33,078 nt of DNA from an uncultured Alistipes sp. Lineage in GTDB: Bacteria; Bacteroidota; Bacteroidia; Bacteroidales; Rikenellaceae. Positions within the stretch are counted from its first letter, which is position 1; the number at the start of each line of letters is the position of its first letter. The notes beneath the pieces were generated by a model. It was not told the DNA's origin and did not search any database. It saw nothing but the letters and a program-made list of their open reading frames with translations. The stretch is from contig CAAGBL010000002.1 of assembly GCA_900768045.1 (NCBI GenBank), positions 1-33,078 of the forward strand, in the 5' to 3' direction. The position numbers and the translations under genes were made by a program. Shown one piece after another: positions 16,252 through 25,501 of the stretch.

Positions 16252-17163
16252 ATGAAACTAAATATCATTGGAGCATGTCAAACTCTAGGTTGTGGTCGTG
16301 ATGGTGTGCAATATGGACCAGATTCGTTGCGAGAGAATGGTTTAATAGAAAAACTTAAGAATCAAAATATCAGTATTACAGATAGCGGGAACATATACAA
16401 TGACGAGAGTATAGTGTGTCTATCAAATAAAAAGCTGAAGAACTATGAGAAGATTGCCGATTTTTGCAATCGTTTAGCAGATAAAGTCAGCCACAGCCTT
16501 AGTGAAGGATTTTTTCCCTTGGTACTTGGCGGAGATCACTCTTTGGGCATTGGTAGTGTATGCGGAGCTGCTAAAGCATTAAATGGTGATGATTTATGCG
16601 TCATCTGGATAGATGCTCACACGGACATCAACACTCAAGACACCTCTCCAACTGGCAACATACATGGCATGACATTAGCCTCTGCCCTTGGTTTGGGAGA
16701 TGAGAAATTATCTAGCATTTGTGGTCGGGGAGCAAAAATAAAGGCTCAAAATATAGTCTACATTGCATCAAGAGATATTGACGAAGGAGAGGCAGAGATT
16801 ATTAGAGATAATAATATTACTGTCTTCCACATGAATGACATTGTGACTGAAGGTATTGACAAGATTTCAGAGCGTATATATAATCATCTCATGAATCTCG
16901 CTGCATCAAAAATTTACTTAAGTATAGATATTGATGTTATTGACCCTCAAATAGCTCCTGGCACAGGCGTTCCTGTTCCAAATGGAATCGATAAAAATAC
17001 ACTTTTGAAGTTTATTGATGCCATTTCACGCACAAAAAAAATTAAAGGTGCTGAATTAGTTGAGGTCAATCCAACAATTGACGATGAAAATAACACAACC
17101 TCATATTTGGCAATTGATATCATTAATTATTTAATTGATCGAATTAGATATTTCAAAGAATAA
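16252..17163 (+). CDS. Arginase/ureohydrolase family enzyme
   Basis: This is a 303-residue binuclear manganese ureohydrolase. All six metal ligands are visible: His96 in GGDHS, Asp121, His123 and Asp125 in DAHTD, and Asp226 and Asp228 in SIDIDVIDP. GNIHGM (136–140, with His138) and VEVNP with Glu271 correspond to arginase positions that bind substrate. The fit is closer to arginase than to agmatinase, formiminoglutamase or guanidinobutyrase, but the substrate is not certain. Its place between an ATP-grasp gene and wzy is unusual. It may supply or process an amino acid such as ornithine for the glycan. Composition is AT-rich like its neighbours. Confidence 0.9.
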   Translation: MKLNIIGACQTLGCGRDGVQYGPDSLRENGLIEKLKNQNISITDSGNIYNDESIVCLSNKKLKNYEKIADFCNRLADKVSHSLSEGFFPLVLGGDHSLGIGSVCGAAKALNGDDLCVIWIDAHTDINTQDTSPTGNIHGMTLASALGLGDEKLSSICGRGAKIKAQNIVYIASRDIDEGEAEIIRDNNITVFHMNDIVTEGIDKISERIYNHLMNLAASKIYLSIDIDVIDPQIAPGTGVPVPNGIDKNTLLKFIDAISRTKKIKGAELVEVNPTIDDENNTTSYLAIDIINYLIDRIRYFKE

Positions 17164-17164
17164 G

Positions 17165-17191
17165 CAATAGTTATATCTAATGTAACTATTG
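17165..17191 (+). other. Hairpin after the arginase-like gene
   Basis: A perfect 9-bp inverted repeat (CAATAGTTA/TAACTATTG, 9-nt loop) starts 2 bases after the stop. No T-run follows, so it is not a standard terminator. It could be a processing or attenuation site in the 128-base gap before wzy. Confidence 0.5.
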
Positions 17192-17291
17192 GAAGAAGTG
17201 ATTCTATCATTTGGTATTTACGCAGTATAAATTTAACGAATACTAGCGGCAGTATTACAATTGTAGGCAAGATAAGTTACCGCATAATTTA

Positions 17292-18515
17292 ATGAAACAG
17301 CATCTCAACATCTGTAATATATACATATTTCTATGGTGTCTATATTATCTGCAAGGCACACTATACACCTCAGGTGGTATTATATCGCAAGGAATATTGG
17401 CTATACTGCTTATTGTATCACTTTACTACTTTTTTGTAGCAAATATTACCTTGCGAACACCCTCTGTGATAAAGGCTCTTAATATATTTATTATAATGCT
17501 AACATTATATGGATTATTATACGCCGCAAGTGGAAAGATTATCATCATACAATATACTGGATTGTCCGTTGGAGCAATAGGATATCTTAAAGAGATATAC
17601 GTATCCATTCTCCCCATATATGCTTTTTATGCATTTACATCTGCTGGATTATTAACAGAAACAACCATTCGTAAATGGTTCTTTGTATTCTTAGCAGTAG
17701 TAACTGCATCGTATTTTAGAGAGGAAAGAGAGACTTTGCAAATGGCGATGATGGAGGGCTCAATGCAAGAAGAGTTCACCAACAACACAGGATATAAATT
17801 TCTATCACTTATTCCAATGCTATTCTTTTTTCACAAAAATAGGGCTATTCAATATCTTGCTTTGGCTTACATTATGGCTTTTATTATTATGGGCATGAAG
17901 CGTGGTGCAATAATAATTGGAGCTATTATCGTACTATGGTTCTTCTTTCACACACTTAAGCACTCACCTCGTAAAACACGTTTTAAGGTTGTGCTACTAA
18001 TTGCTATTATTATTGTAGCCACCAGTTTATATGTAGCAAACATGCTCGAAACAAGTGAATATTTTCAACATCGCATAGAGCAAACACAAGAAGGAGCGAC
18101 AAGTGATCGAGATGTAATATTCACCAAGCTATTTTCTTATTTTATAAATGAGACATCTACCTGGAATTTCTATTTTGGTAGTGGCGCAAATCACACAGTG
18201 GCGGTAGCTGGAAATTATGCTCATAACGATTGGTTGGAATTGGCAGTAAATCAAGGTTGCTTAGGAATTCTCGTCTATCTTATTTACTGGATATGCATGT
18301 ATAAAACATGGAGAAACAGCAAGAGTAATTCGATAATTTACTCTTCATTAGGAGCAATATGTGTTATATTTTTCCTAAGTACATTCTTTTCAATGTCGTA
18401 TGGTAGTATGTCTATATATGCCACTCTATGCCTTGGATATTGTTTGGCAAGTAATTATGTGGTAGCTAAACACGGCTTTAATTTACAAAATAAATATGTA
18501 AAACATGAATACTAA
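17292..18515 (+). CDS. Wzy-type O-antigen/capsule polymerase
   Basis: This 407-residue protein has about ten or more membrane helices and a large periplasmic loop between roughly residues 245 and 320. The loop includes HRIEQTQEGATSDRDVIF and GSGANHTVAVAGNYAHNDWLELAVNQG. The segment with an H-N-D/E-x-L-x-x-x-x-x-x-G pattern is the signature of the Wzy_C/O-antigen ligase superfamily. In a Wzx/Wzy locus it should link repeat units on the periplasmic face; a ligase role is less likely given the position. It overlaps the next gene by 11 bases. Confidence 0.85.
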   Translation: MKQHLNICNIYIFLWCLYYLQGTLYTSGGIISQGILAILLIVSLYYFFVANITLRTPSVIKALNIFIIMLTLYGLLYAASGKIIIIQYTGLSVGAIGYLKEIYVSILPIYAFYAFTSAGLLTETTIRKWFFVFLAVVTASYFREERETLQMAMMEGSMQEEFTNNTGYKFLSLIPMLFFFHKNRAIQYLALAYIMAFIIMGMKRGAIIIGAIIVLWFFFHTLKHSPRKTRFKVVLLIAIIIVATSLYVANMLETSEYFQHRIEQTQEGATSDRDVIFTKLFSYFINETSTWNFYFGSGANHTVAVAGNYAHNDWLELAVNQGCLGILVYLIYWICMYKTWRNSKSNSIIYSSLGAICVIFFLSTFFSMSYGSMSIYATLCLGYCLASNYVVAKHGFNLQNKYVKHEY

Positions 18516-19641
18516 GCATATCTGTATCGTTTGCGACAATTATCCCACAGAAAAAGATCCAACATTTCCATTTGTAGCGCAATTAGCAGAAGCGATAGTT
18601 AAGAGTGGAATAGATGTTACAGTGATTGCTCCGCAAAATCTCCTAAAGTACATATTAGGAGGCAATAAGAAACATCCTAAATTCCGGACGAAGATAATTG
18701 ACAATAACCAGTTGACCATATTACAGCCTTGTTGTATATCGTTTAGTAACTATACTCCAAAATTAAACTTTATATCAAGACGCAGAGCCATCGAAAGATC
18801 TTTTGAACACCTAAAAAACAAACCAGATGTTTGCTATGGACATTTCTGGCATTCGGGATACTTTCTGTACAATAAGGCCAAGAAATATAATATACCTCTT
18901 TTTGTTGCCACTGGAGAATCTGTTATTAATTTTAAGGCAGACGATAATAACAAGAAACTATTTTGTGAATACGTTAATGGTGTTATTTGTGTGTCAACAA
19001 AAAATAAGGTAGAGTCTATAGAAAAAGGATTAACTACACATGAAAAGTGTATTGTAATACCCAACGCCATAGATAATAACTTGTTTAAAAAGTTAGACAC
19101 TAAAAGTTGCCGTGAAGCATTAGGCATTCAAGAAGATGACTTTGTAGTTGCATTTGTCGGATGGTTTAGCGAGCGTAAGGGTTCCCTTAGGGTTTCAGAT
19201 GCAATAGAAAAACTCGATAATAATAATATTAAATCGATATTCATAGGTTCAGGTTCTACGGAATTTGAGCCACGATGTAAAAATATAATTTTCAAGGGAC
19301 GCTTAACACATAGAGAAATACCTAAATATCTTAATGCCGCAAATGTTTTTGTATTACCAACACTTAAAGAGGGTTGCTGTAATGCCGTAATAGAGGCTAT
19401 GGCATGTGGATTACCTATTATCTCCTCTGACTTAGATTTTAACTATGATGTACTTAATTCAGAGAACTCGATAATGGTAAACCCTAATAGCATAGAAGAA
19501 ATCGCAAAGGCAATAATGATTCTTTATGTAGATTACAAGAGACGAGAGAAATATGCTAGTGGGGCAATAGAATCATCAAAAGAACTTAATATTCATACTA
19601 GAGCTAAACGAATTATCGAGTTCATTAATAAGTTTAAATAA
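18505..19641 (+). CDS. GT4-family glycosyltransferase
   Basis: This is a 378-residue GT-B enzyme. The N-terminal domain starts CIVCDNYPTEKDPTFPFV, and the C-terminal domain begins near FVGWFSERKGS. The E-x7-E donor-binding motif appears in PTLKEGCCNAVIEAMACG, followed by LPIISSD. These features place it in GT4, which transfers sugars from nucleotide donors with retention. No membrane helix is evident. The donor cannot be read from the sequence. Its ATG lies inside the last codons of wzy, which suggests coupled translation. Confidence 0.88.
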   Translation: MNTKHICIVCDNYPTEKDPTFPFVAQLAEAIVKSGIDVTVIAPQNLLKYILGGNKKHPKFRTKIIDNNQLTILQPCCISFSNYTPKLNFISRRRAIERSFEHLKNKPDVCYGHFWHSGYFLYNKAKKYNIPLFVATGESVINFKADDNNKKLFCEYVNGVICVSTKNKVESIEKGLTTHEKCIVIPNAIDNNLFKKLDTKSCREALGIQEDDFVVAFVGWFSERKGSLRVSDAIEKLDNNNIKSIFIGSGSTEFEPRCKNIIFKGRLTHREIPKYLNAANVFVLPTLKEGCCNAVIEAMACGLPIISSDLDFNYDVLNSENSIMVNPNSIEEIAKAIMILYVDYKRREKYASGAIESSKELNIHTRAKRIIEFINKFK

Positions 19642-19691
19642 ACAGTAAAACTTACTATAACAATTGCAACAAACAAGTATTAGTACTTTTA

Positions 19692-20912
19692 ATGTTTAAC
19701 ATGAAAAATATTTTACTTATATCTCCAATTTACCCAGGACCAGGCGTAGCGTCTAATGCCACTCCAGTAGTACATTATTTTGCAAAGGAGTGGGTAAAAC
19801 TTGGATACAATGTCAGAGTTATACATTGCCCCTCTAATTTCCCAACACCTATATTATGGGGAGCTAGACTATTTCATGCGACATTGGAGTCAATATTTAA
19901 TGTCAGCATTCGTACTCATAAGTTAAAAGAAATTGAGTACAAGATTGATGAAGTAACAGTTTTACGTTCCCCTTTGCAGAAATTCAAACCTCACGGTCGA
20001 TACAAAACAAAGCATATCAAATTAGCAGCAGAGAAAGTTACTAGGTGGTGTCAGAAGGAAAATTTCTCGCCAGATGTAATAATCGGCCATTGGGTAAATC
20101 CATGTGCTGAGATAATGGAATCTCTTAAGTCTCATTATAATGTTCCCACTTGCTTGGTTATGCATGATGCTGGAGCAGACTTTGATACCATATATAAAAA
20201 TGAGTGGCAAAAGATGATTGCCAATATAGATATTATCGGTTATAGATCCGACGCGATCAAGCGCAAATTTGAAGCTAAATTTGGTGTTCACGACAAGTGG
20301 TTCTATTGTTACTCTGGAATTCCCGAGGAACTTTGTGACTATAACGTTACTGAAAAGTCTTTTTTTAATATTAGCAAATTTATCTTCGTAGGAATGTTAA
20401 TTCCTAGAAAACATCCCATCACTTTATTAAATGCATTGCGAGAATCAAACATTACTAACTACCATTTGTATTATATTGGCAAAGGTAAACAACAAGAAGA
20501 TATTAAAAAACTGATAAATAGCGATGCTTTGTTAGCAAATAAGGTTTCTCTTGTGGGAAGAATTCCTAGATTAGAGATTAAAAAATATTTAGCCGAAGCT
20601 GATGTTTTTGCCATGATTTCCAAAAACGAAACTTTCGGACTCGTGTATTTGGAAGCTATGGCTGCAGGATGTATTACCATTGCATCTCGTGATGAGGGTT
20701 TTGACGGAATTATTAAAGACGGTTTCAATGGATTCTTATGCGAAGCTGGTAACAAAGAGGAACTGACCTCTATTATAAATAAAATTAATTGTATGACTCC
20801 TATTGAGAGGCGATTAATATCAGACAACGCACGCGCAACAGCTATTCAAATGACTGATAAAATGGTTGCTAAAAAATATTTAGATGACTTACAACAACAC
20901 TTATCACAATGA
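19692..20912 (+). CDS. GT4-family glycosyltransferase
   Basis: This is a 406-residue GT-B enzyme (403 if the internal Met at 19701 is used). The N-terminus reads ILLISPIYPGPGVASNATPVVHYFAKEW, with the glycine-rich loop. The C-terminal domain has FVGMLIPRKHP and the E-x7-E motif within SKNETFGLVYLEAMAAGC. The donor and acceptor are not predictable. It ends in an ATGA overlap with the start of the decayed acetyltransferase reading, so an acetyltransferase gene was once directly coupled to it. Confidence 0.88.
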   Translation: MFNMKNILLISPIYPGPGVASNATPVVHYFAKEWVKLGYNVRVIHCPSNFPTPILWGARLFHATLESIFNVSIRTHKLKEIEYKIDEVTVLRSPLQKFKPHGRYKTKHIKLAAEKVTRWCQKENFSPDVIIGHWVNPCAEIMESLKSHYNVPTCLVMHDAGADFDTIYKNEWQKMIANIDIIGYRSDAIKRKFEAKFGVHDKWFYCYSGIPEELCDYNVTEKSFFNISKFIFVGMLIPRKHPITLLNALRESNITNYHLYYIGKGKQQEDIKKLINSDALLANKVSLVGRIPRLEIKKYLAEADVFAMISKNETFGLVYLEAMAAGCITIASRDEGFDGIIKDGFNGFLCEAGNKEELTSIINKINCMTPIERRLISDNARATAIQMTDKMVAKKYLDDLQQHLSQ

Positions 20913-21493
20913 TAACACTATCATATTTATACTATAAAATTTGAGGAAATCGTTGAGAGTTCATAAAATAGTAAAATTAATAAGACTAATATAATTGGAT
21001 CTAGTAGTAATATTGCTAGTTCTAAAATATGGAAGTATCCTTCTTTAGAATACGATAGTGAAGTTTCATACTGCAAAATAGGTAAATTCTATAATAAATC
21101 TGACCATATCCTCATTGTAGGTTCATAACTAATGTATGTGTTAACATCCCAAGTATTTCAAAAAGTTAAACATTGTGATCCAACAAAATATTTTGGCAAA
21201 GGGTGTTACATACTAATAAATATACAAGGATTAGCAATGACGAATAAATTAAACACAGAGTTTCAATAAAACATTGTGTGACCGTATGGCTCTTAGCTAT
21301 TAATACAACTAATGCGTAGTGATTAGGTAAGAGTAAAGTCGTACTAAGTTATTGGGTGCCATCTTGCGCAACATATTCGTGATTGCTTATCAAAAGAAAT
21401 AATAAATATCTATTATAAACGAAGTGGTAAAATTTACCTGAAGATATTCTAAATGTATTAGTAGATAATATTGATACACTCAAACCATTTTGA
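20909..21493 (+). pseudogene. Decayed hexapeptide-repeat acetyltransferase
   Basis: No open frame spans this 585-base stretch, but pieces in several frames line up with the CatB-like left-handed beta-helix acetyltransferases. SSKIWKYPSLEYDSEVSY followed by CKIGKFYNKSDH (21006–21107) matches the early coil and 'IGKFCSIA' region. AQHIRDCLSKEIIN (about 21369–21410) matches the segment after the final PAK motif. WxNLPEDILNVLVDNIDTLK ending at TGA 21491–21493 matches the family's C-terminal helix. The order is correct and the size is about that of a full gene. Stops and frameshifts are scattered throughout, so it is an old remnant, not a single error. The start is guessed from the ATGA overlap with the previous gene. 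Confidence 0.75.
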
Positions 21494-21525
21494 AGTTAAT
21501 CAAACAAAAGCATAAAAAAGTAGCT

Positions 21526-22617
21526 ATGTCAATCTTCAAAGACAAAATCCTGTTGATTACAGGTGGTACAGGTTCATTTGGTAACGCTGTGCTTCGTCGT
21601 TTCCTTGCAAGCGACATCAAAGAGATTCGCATCCTTTCTCGTGATGAGAAAAAGCAGGACGATATGCGTCACCACCTACAGGCGCAGTATCCTGAGGTGG
21701 CCGCAAAGGTGAAGTTCTACATCGGTAACGTACGCGAGAAGACATCTGTAGATGTTGCAATGCGTGGTGTAGATTACGTTTTTGCTGCAGCTGCACTCAA
21801 GCAGGTGCCATCGTGCGAGTTCTTCCCAATGGAGGCTACAATGACAAATGTTATCGGCACAAACAACGTGCTTCTATCAGCCATTGAGCACGGTGTAAAG
21901 AATGTAGTGGTGCTATCTACAGATAAGGCAGCATACCCTATCAATGCAATGGGTATTAGCAAGGCATTGATGGAGAAGGTGGCTATTGCCAAGGGTCGTG
22001 AGCTCGGTCAGAATGCTGCAACCACCATCTGCTGCACACGTTACGGTAATGTAATGGCATCACGTGGCTCGGTTATTCCATTGTGGGTTGAGCAGATGGA
22101 ACAGGGCAAACCTATAACCATCACAGATCCTAACATGACTCGCTTCATGATGACTCTTGATGATGCAGTAGACTTGGTTATTTATGCCTTCTCACATGGC
22201 GAGAATGGCGATCTCTTCGTTCAGAAGGCCCCTGCAGCAACTCTTGATGTATTGGCTGAGGCACTCAAGCAGACATATGCTAAGATTAATCCTGCATATG
22301 GCGAGACTGAGGTACGTGTAATCGGCACACGTCATGGTGAGAAATTGTACGAGACACTCGTTACACGTGAGGAGATGGCAAAGGCTATCGACATGGGCGA
22401 CTATTACCGCATTCCTTGCGACAACCGCGACCTTAATTACGACAAGTTCTTCTCTGACGGTAACGAGGAGATCTCAAAGATTGAGGACTACCACAGCCAC
22501 AACACACGTCGCTTGGATGTTGAGGGCATGAAGGAGCTTCTTTTAAAGCTTCGATTTATTCGTGAGGATCTCGGTCTTCAGCCACGAAGCAAGGCAAGAG
22601 AGATTCGTTCTGAGTAA
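21526..22617 (+). CDS. fnlA: UDP-GlcNAc 4,6-dehydratase/5-epimerase (FnlA/CapE)
   Basis: This first enzyme of UDP-L-FucNAc synthesis dehydrates and epimerises UDP-GlcNAc. I use the ATG at 21526 (363 residues). The longer frame from a TTG at 21490 runs into the pseudogene's stop and adds a basic, unrelated stretch. ITGGTGSFGNAVLRRFL near residue 10 binds the cofactor. SRDEKKQDDMR is diagnostic of FnlA/CapE/WbjB. STDKAAYPINAMGISK carries the catalytic Asp-Lys and Met/Lys pair, and CTRYGNVMASRGSVIP follows. The gene opens a GC-richer, tightly spaced four-gene cassette that contrasts with the AT-rich DNA upstream. Confidence 0.95.
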   Translation: MSIFKDKILLITGGTGSFGNAVLRRFLASDIKEIRILSRDEKKQDDMRHHLQAQYPEVAAKVKFYIGNVREKTSVDVAMRGVDYVFAAAALKQVPSCEFFPMEATMTNVIGTNNVLLSAIEHGVKNVVVLSTDKAAYPINAMGISKALMEKVAIAKGRELGQNAATTICCTRYGNVMASRGSVIPLWVEQMEQGKPITITDPNMTRFMMTLDDAVDLVIYAFSHGENGDLFVQKAPAATLDVLAEALKQTYAKINPAYGETEVRVIGTRHGEKLYETLVTREEMAKAIDMGDYYRIPCDNRDLNYDKFFSDGNEEISKIEDYHSHNTRRLDVEGMKELLLKLRFIREDLGLQPRSKAREIRSE

Positions 22618-22629
22618 TAATATTGAATA

Positions 22630-23067
22630 ATGTCGAAGATACAAGTTATTGATGGCGAAATATTTCGTGATGAGCGAGGTCAAATATCTTCGTTAAATGC
22701 CTTCCGCTTCCCGGGAGTTGAGCGTTTCTATATTATCCACCACCCCGATACGTCGGTAGTGCGCGGATGGCACGCTCATCAATTCGAGAAGAAGTGGTTC
22801 TACTGTGTAAAAGGCTCATTCACAGTTGCCCTTGTGGAGATAGACAATTGGGAGAACCCTTCGCCCGACTTGGAGGCAGAGATTTATAATCTATCGGAGC
22901 AGGATAGCAAGATTGTCTGCGTGCCCGAGGGCTATGCCAACTGTATAAAAGCCCACGAGAAGGACTCCGTGTTGCTGGTGTTCTCTGGCAAGGTCTTGGA
23001 GGAGGCGCTACTGGATAGCTGGCGTTACGACAAGGATATGTGGGTCGATTGGGAACAATACAAATAG
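22630..23067 (+). CDS. WxcM/FdtA-like cupin, probable sugar-modifying protein
   Basis: This is a 145-residue single-domain cupin. RDERGQISSLNAFRFPGVERFYII is followed by VVRGWHAHQFEKKWFYCVKGSF, with the H-A-H pattern, and later by CVPEGYANCIKA. These match the WxcM-like/FdtA family, whose known members are dTDP-4-keto-hexulose isomerases or RmlC-type epimerase relatives. It sits between fnlA and fnlB, 12 bases after the first and 7 before the second. It may act on a keto intermediate of the L-FucNAc route, or keep that intermediate on path. FnlABC systems usually work without such a protein, so its role is open. Confidence 0.82.
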   Translation: MSKIQVIDGEIFRDERGQISSLNAFRFPGVERFYIIHHPDTSVVRGWHAHQFEKKWFYCVKGSFTVALVEIDNWENPSPDLEAEIYNLSEQDSKIVCVPEGYANCIKAHEKDSVLLVFSGKVLEEALLDSWRYDKDMWVDWEQYK

Positions 23068-23074
23068 GAAAACT

Positions 23075-24280
23075 ATGAAAATTTTGGTAACAGGCGCCAA
23101 AGGATTTGTTGGAAAGAATCTTGTGGCACAGCTTAGAAATATTGCCGAGGGCAAGAATAAGAGTTACGGAGATGTCGTTATAGAGGATATTTTCGAGTAC
23201 GACATCGACTCTACAGCTGAGGAGTTGGACGACTTCTGCCGTCGTGCAGACTTTGTCTTTAACCTCGCAGGTGTAAATCGTCCTCAGACTAATGAGGAGT
23301 TCATGCAGGGCAACTTCGGTTTTGCGTCTACCCTACTTGACACACTTAAGAAGCATAACAAAACTTGTCCCGTGATGCTATCGTCATCCATTCAGGCGAC
23401 ATTGGTTGGCCGCTATGCAGAGGGCGAGTACGGCAAGAGCAAGAAAGCGGGCGAGGAGCTATTCTTCGACTACTCAGCAACAACAGGAGCAAAGGTTTTA
23501 GTGTACCGCTTCCCTAACCTCTTTGGCAAGTGGTGCCGTCCAAACTACAACTCGGCAGTTGCTACATTCTGCAACAACATTGCAAACGACCTACCTATCA
23601 TGGTAAACGATCGTTCGACAATGCTCGAGTTGTTGTATATTGACGACCTTGTTGATGAGATGGTTGCAGCACTCAAGGGTGAGGAGCACCACTGCGAGTT
23701 TGACGGCGTGAACACAGTACTAAAGACGGATGGTCGCTACTGCGCTGCACCTATCACTCACAAGGTTAGCCTTGGCGAGATTGTAGATTTGTTGGAGAGC
23801 TTTCGCAAGCAGCCTGAGACACTTGTTGTCCCAGAGATTCCATACAACTCTTTTGCTAAGAAGTTGTACTCTACCTACATCTCCTACCTACCTAAGGAGA
23901 AGGTTGCCTTCCCTCTCAAGATGAATATTGATGCTCGAGGCAGCTTTACTGAGCTTCTTCGTTCGGACAAATGTGGCCAGGTGAGCATCAACATCTCAAA
24001 GCCAGGCATCACAAAGGGTGAGCACTGGCACAACACCAAGTGGGAGTTCTTTATTGTGGTAAGCGGGCATGGTCTTATTCAGGAGCGCAGAATCGGTTCT
24101 GATGAGGTCATCGAATTTGAGGTATCGGGCGATAAGATTGAGGCGATACACATGCTTCCAGGCTACACTCACAACATCATTAACCTCTCTGATACTGAAG
24201 ATCTTGTAACGGTAATGTGGGCAAATGAGAGCTTTGACCCCAATAAGCCTGACACGTTCTTCGAAAAAGTTGTAAAATAA
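23075..24280 (+). CDS. fnlB: UDP-sugar C3-epimerase/C4-reductase (FnlB/CapF)
   Basis: This second enzyme of the UDP-L-FucNAc pathway yields UDP-N-acetyl-L-talosamine. The 401-residue protein has the two expected domains. The first is an N-terminal NAD(P) Rossmann domain (VTGAKGFVGKNL at 5–16, LSSSIQAT near 107 and the GKSKKAGEE segment). The second is a C-terminal cupin with GEHWHNTKWEFFIVVSGHG and MLPGYTHNIINLS, whose His residues bind zinc and perform C3 epimerisation in CapF. Length equals the family norm. It is flanked by the cupin gene and fnlC at 20 bases. Confidence 0.94.
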   Translation: MKILVTGAKGFVGKNLVAQLRNIAEGKNKSYGDVVIEDIFEYDIDSTAEELDDFCRRADFVFNLAGVNRPQTNEEFMQGNFGFASTLLDTLKKHNKTCPVMLSSSIQATLVGRYAEGEYGKSKKAGEELFFDYSATTGAKVLVYRFPNLFGKWCRPNYNSAVATFCNNIANDLPIMVNDRSTMLELLYIDDLVDEMVAALKGEEHHCEFDGVNTVLKTDGRYCAAPITHKVSLGEIVDLLESFRKQPETLVVPEIPYNSFAKKLYSTYISYLPKEKVAFPLKMNIDARGSFTELLRSDKCGQVSINISKPGITKGEHWHNTKWEFFIVVSGHGLIQERRIGSDEVIEFEVSGDKIEAIHMLPGYTHNIINLSDTEDLVTVMWANESFDPNKPDTFFEKVVK

Positions 24281-24300
24281 AATATATAAACAAATCAACT

Positions 24301-25482
24301 ATGGATTTGAAACTTGATTTTGCAGATGTAAAGTTTAAGGAAGATGGTCGCCTTAAGCTCCTTATAATTGTAGGCACACGCCCTGAGATTATTCGCTTGG
24401 CTGCCGTTATTAACAAGTGTCGTAAATACTTTGACTGCCTCTTGGCACATACTGGTCAGAACTACGACTACAACCTCAACGGCGTATTCTTCCGAGACTT
24501 GAAGCTTGCGGATCCAGATGTATATATGGATGCTGTGGGCGATGACCTTGGTGCTACAATGGGTAACATCATCAACGCATCGTATAAGCTCATGGTTGCC
24601 ACTCAGCCCGATGCCGTGCTTGTGCTAGGCGACACCAACTCGTGCCTCTCTGTTATTGGAGCAAAGCGCCTGCATATCCCTATCTTCCACATGGAGGCTG
24701 GTAACCGTTGCTTCGACGAGTGCCTTCCTGAGGAGACAAACCGCCGCATTGTAGATATCATCTCAGATGTCAACCTTTGCTACTCGGAGCACGCACGCCG
24801 CTACCTCAACGCATCGGGTGTTGCAAAGGAGCGCACATACGTAACTGGCTCGCCAATGGCTGAGGTGCTGCACAACAACCTCGCAGACATCGAGGCTTCA
24901 GATATCCACTCACGCTTGGGCCTTGAGAAGGGACACTACATTCTTCTCTCAGCACACCGCGAGGAGAACATCGACACTGAGAAGAACTTCACATCACTCT
25001 TTACAGCAATAAATAAGATGGCCGAGAAGTATGATATGCCTATCCTCTACTCTTGCCACCCACGCAGCCGTAATCGTTTGGCATCAAGTGGCTTTAAGCT
25101 CGATCCACGTGTTATTCAGCATGAGCCTCTTGGCTTCCACGACTACAACTGCTTGCAGATGAACGCATTTGCGGTAGTTAGCGACAGTGGAACACTACCT
25201 GAGGAGAGTTCATTCTTCACAAGCGTAGGCCACTCATTCCCAGCAGTATGTATCCGTACATCAACCGAGCGTCCAGAGGCGTTGGACAAGGGTTGCTTCG
25301 TATTGGCAGGCATCGATGAGAAGTCATTGTTGCAGGCTGTTGATACAGCTGTCGAGATGGTTAAGAATGATGACAACGGCATTCCTGTACCAAACTATGT
25401 GGACGAGAACGTATCTACCAAGGTTGTTAAGTTGATACAGTCATACACTGGCGTAGTTAATAAGATGGTTTGGAGAAAGTAA
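24301..25482 (+). CDS. fnlC: UDP-N-acetyl-L-talosamine 2-epimerase (FnlC/CapG)
   Basis: This last enzyme of UDP-L-FucNAc synthesis belongs to the UDP-GlcNAc 2-epimerase superfamily. Residues around 22–34 read LIIVGTRPEIIRL, with AHTGQNYD near 50 and VLGDTNSCLSV near 117. HMEAGNRCFDECLPEETNR carries the catalytic acidic residues and the 'EAGNRCFD' form typical of FnlC/WbjD/CapG rather than WecB. AHREENIDT and SDSGTLPEESSFF complete the site. At 393 residues it has normal family length. It closes the GC-rich cassette; the AT-rich composition resumes right after its stop. Confidence 0.94.
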   Translation: MDLKLDFADVKFKEDGRLKLLIIVGTRPEIIRLAAVINKCRKYFDCLLAHTGQNYDYNLNGVFFRDLKLADPDVYMDAVGDDLGATMGNIINASYKLMVATQPDAVLVLGDTNSCLSVIGAKRLHIPIFHMEAGNRCFDECLPEETNRRIVDIISDVNLCYSEHARRYLNASGVAKERTYVTGSPMAEVLHNNLADIEASDIHSRLGLEKGHYILLSAHREENIDTEKNFTSLFTAINKMAEKYDMPILYSCHPRSRNRLASSGFKLDPRVIQHEPLGFHDYNCLQMNAFAVVSDSGTLPEESSFFTSVGHSFPAVCIRTSTERPEALDKGCFVLAGIDEKSLLQAVDTAVEMVKNDDNGIPVPNYVDENVSTKVVKLIQSYTGVVNKMVWRK

Positions 25483-25501
25483 AAGAAATGTTGTTTTTAT
25501 T

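Noticed and set aside
21490..21525. Longer start for fnlA from a TTG
   Set aside because: It overlaps the pseudogene's stop and adds a lysine-rich stretch absent from FnlA/CapE proteins; the ATG at 21526 fits the family.
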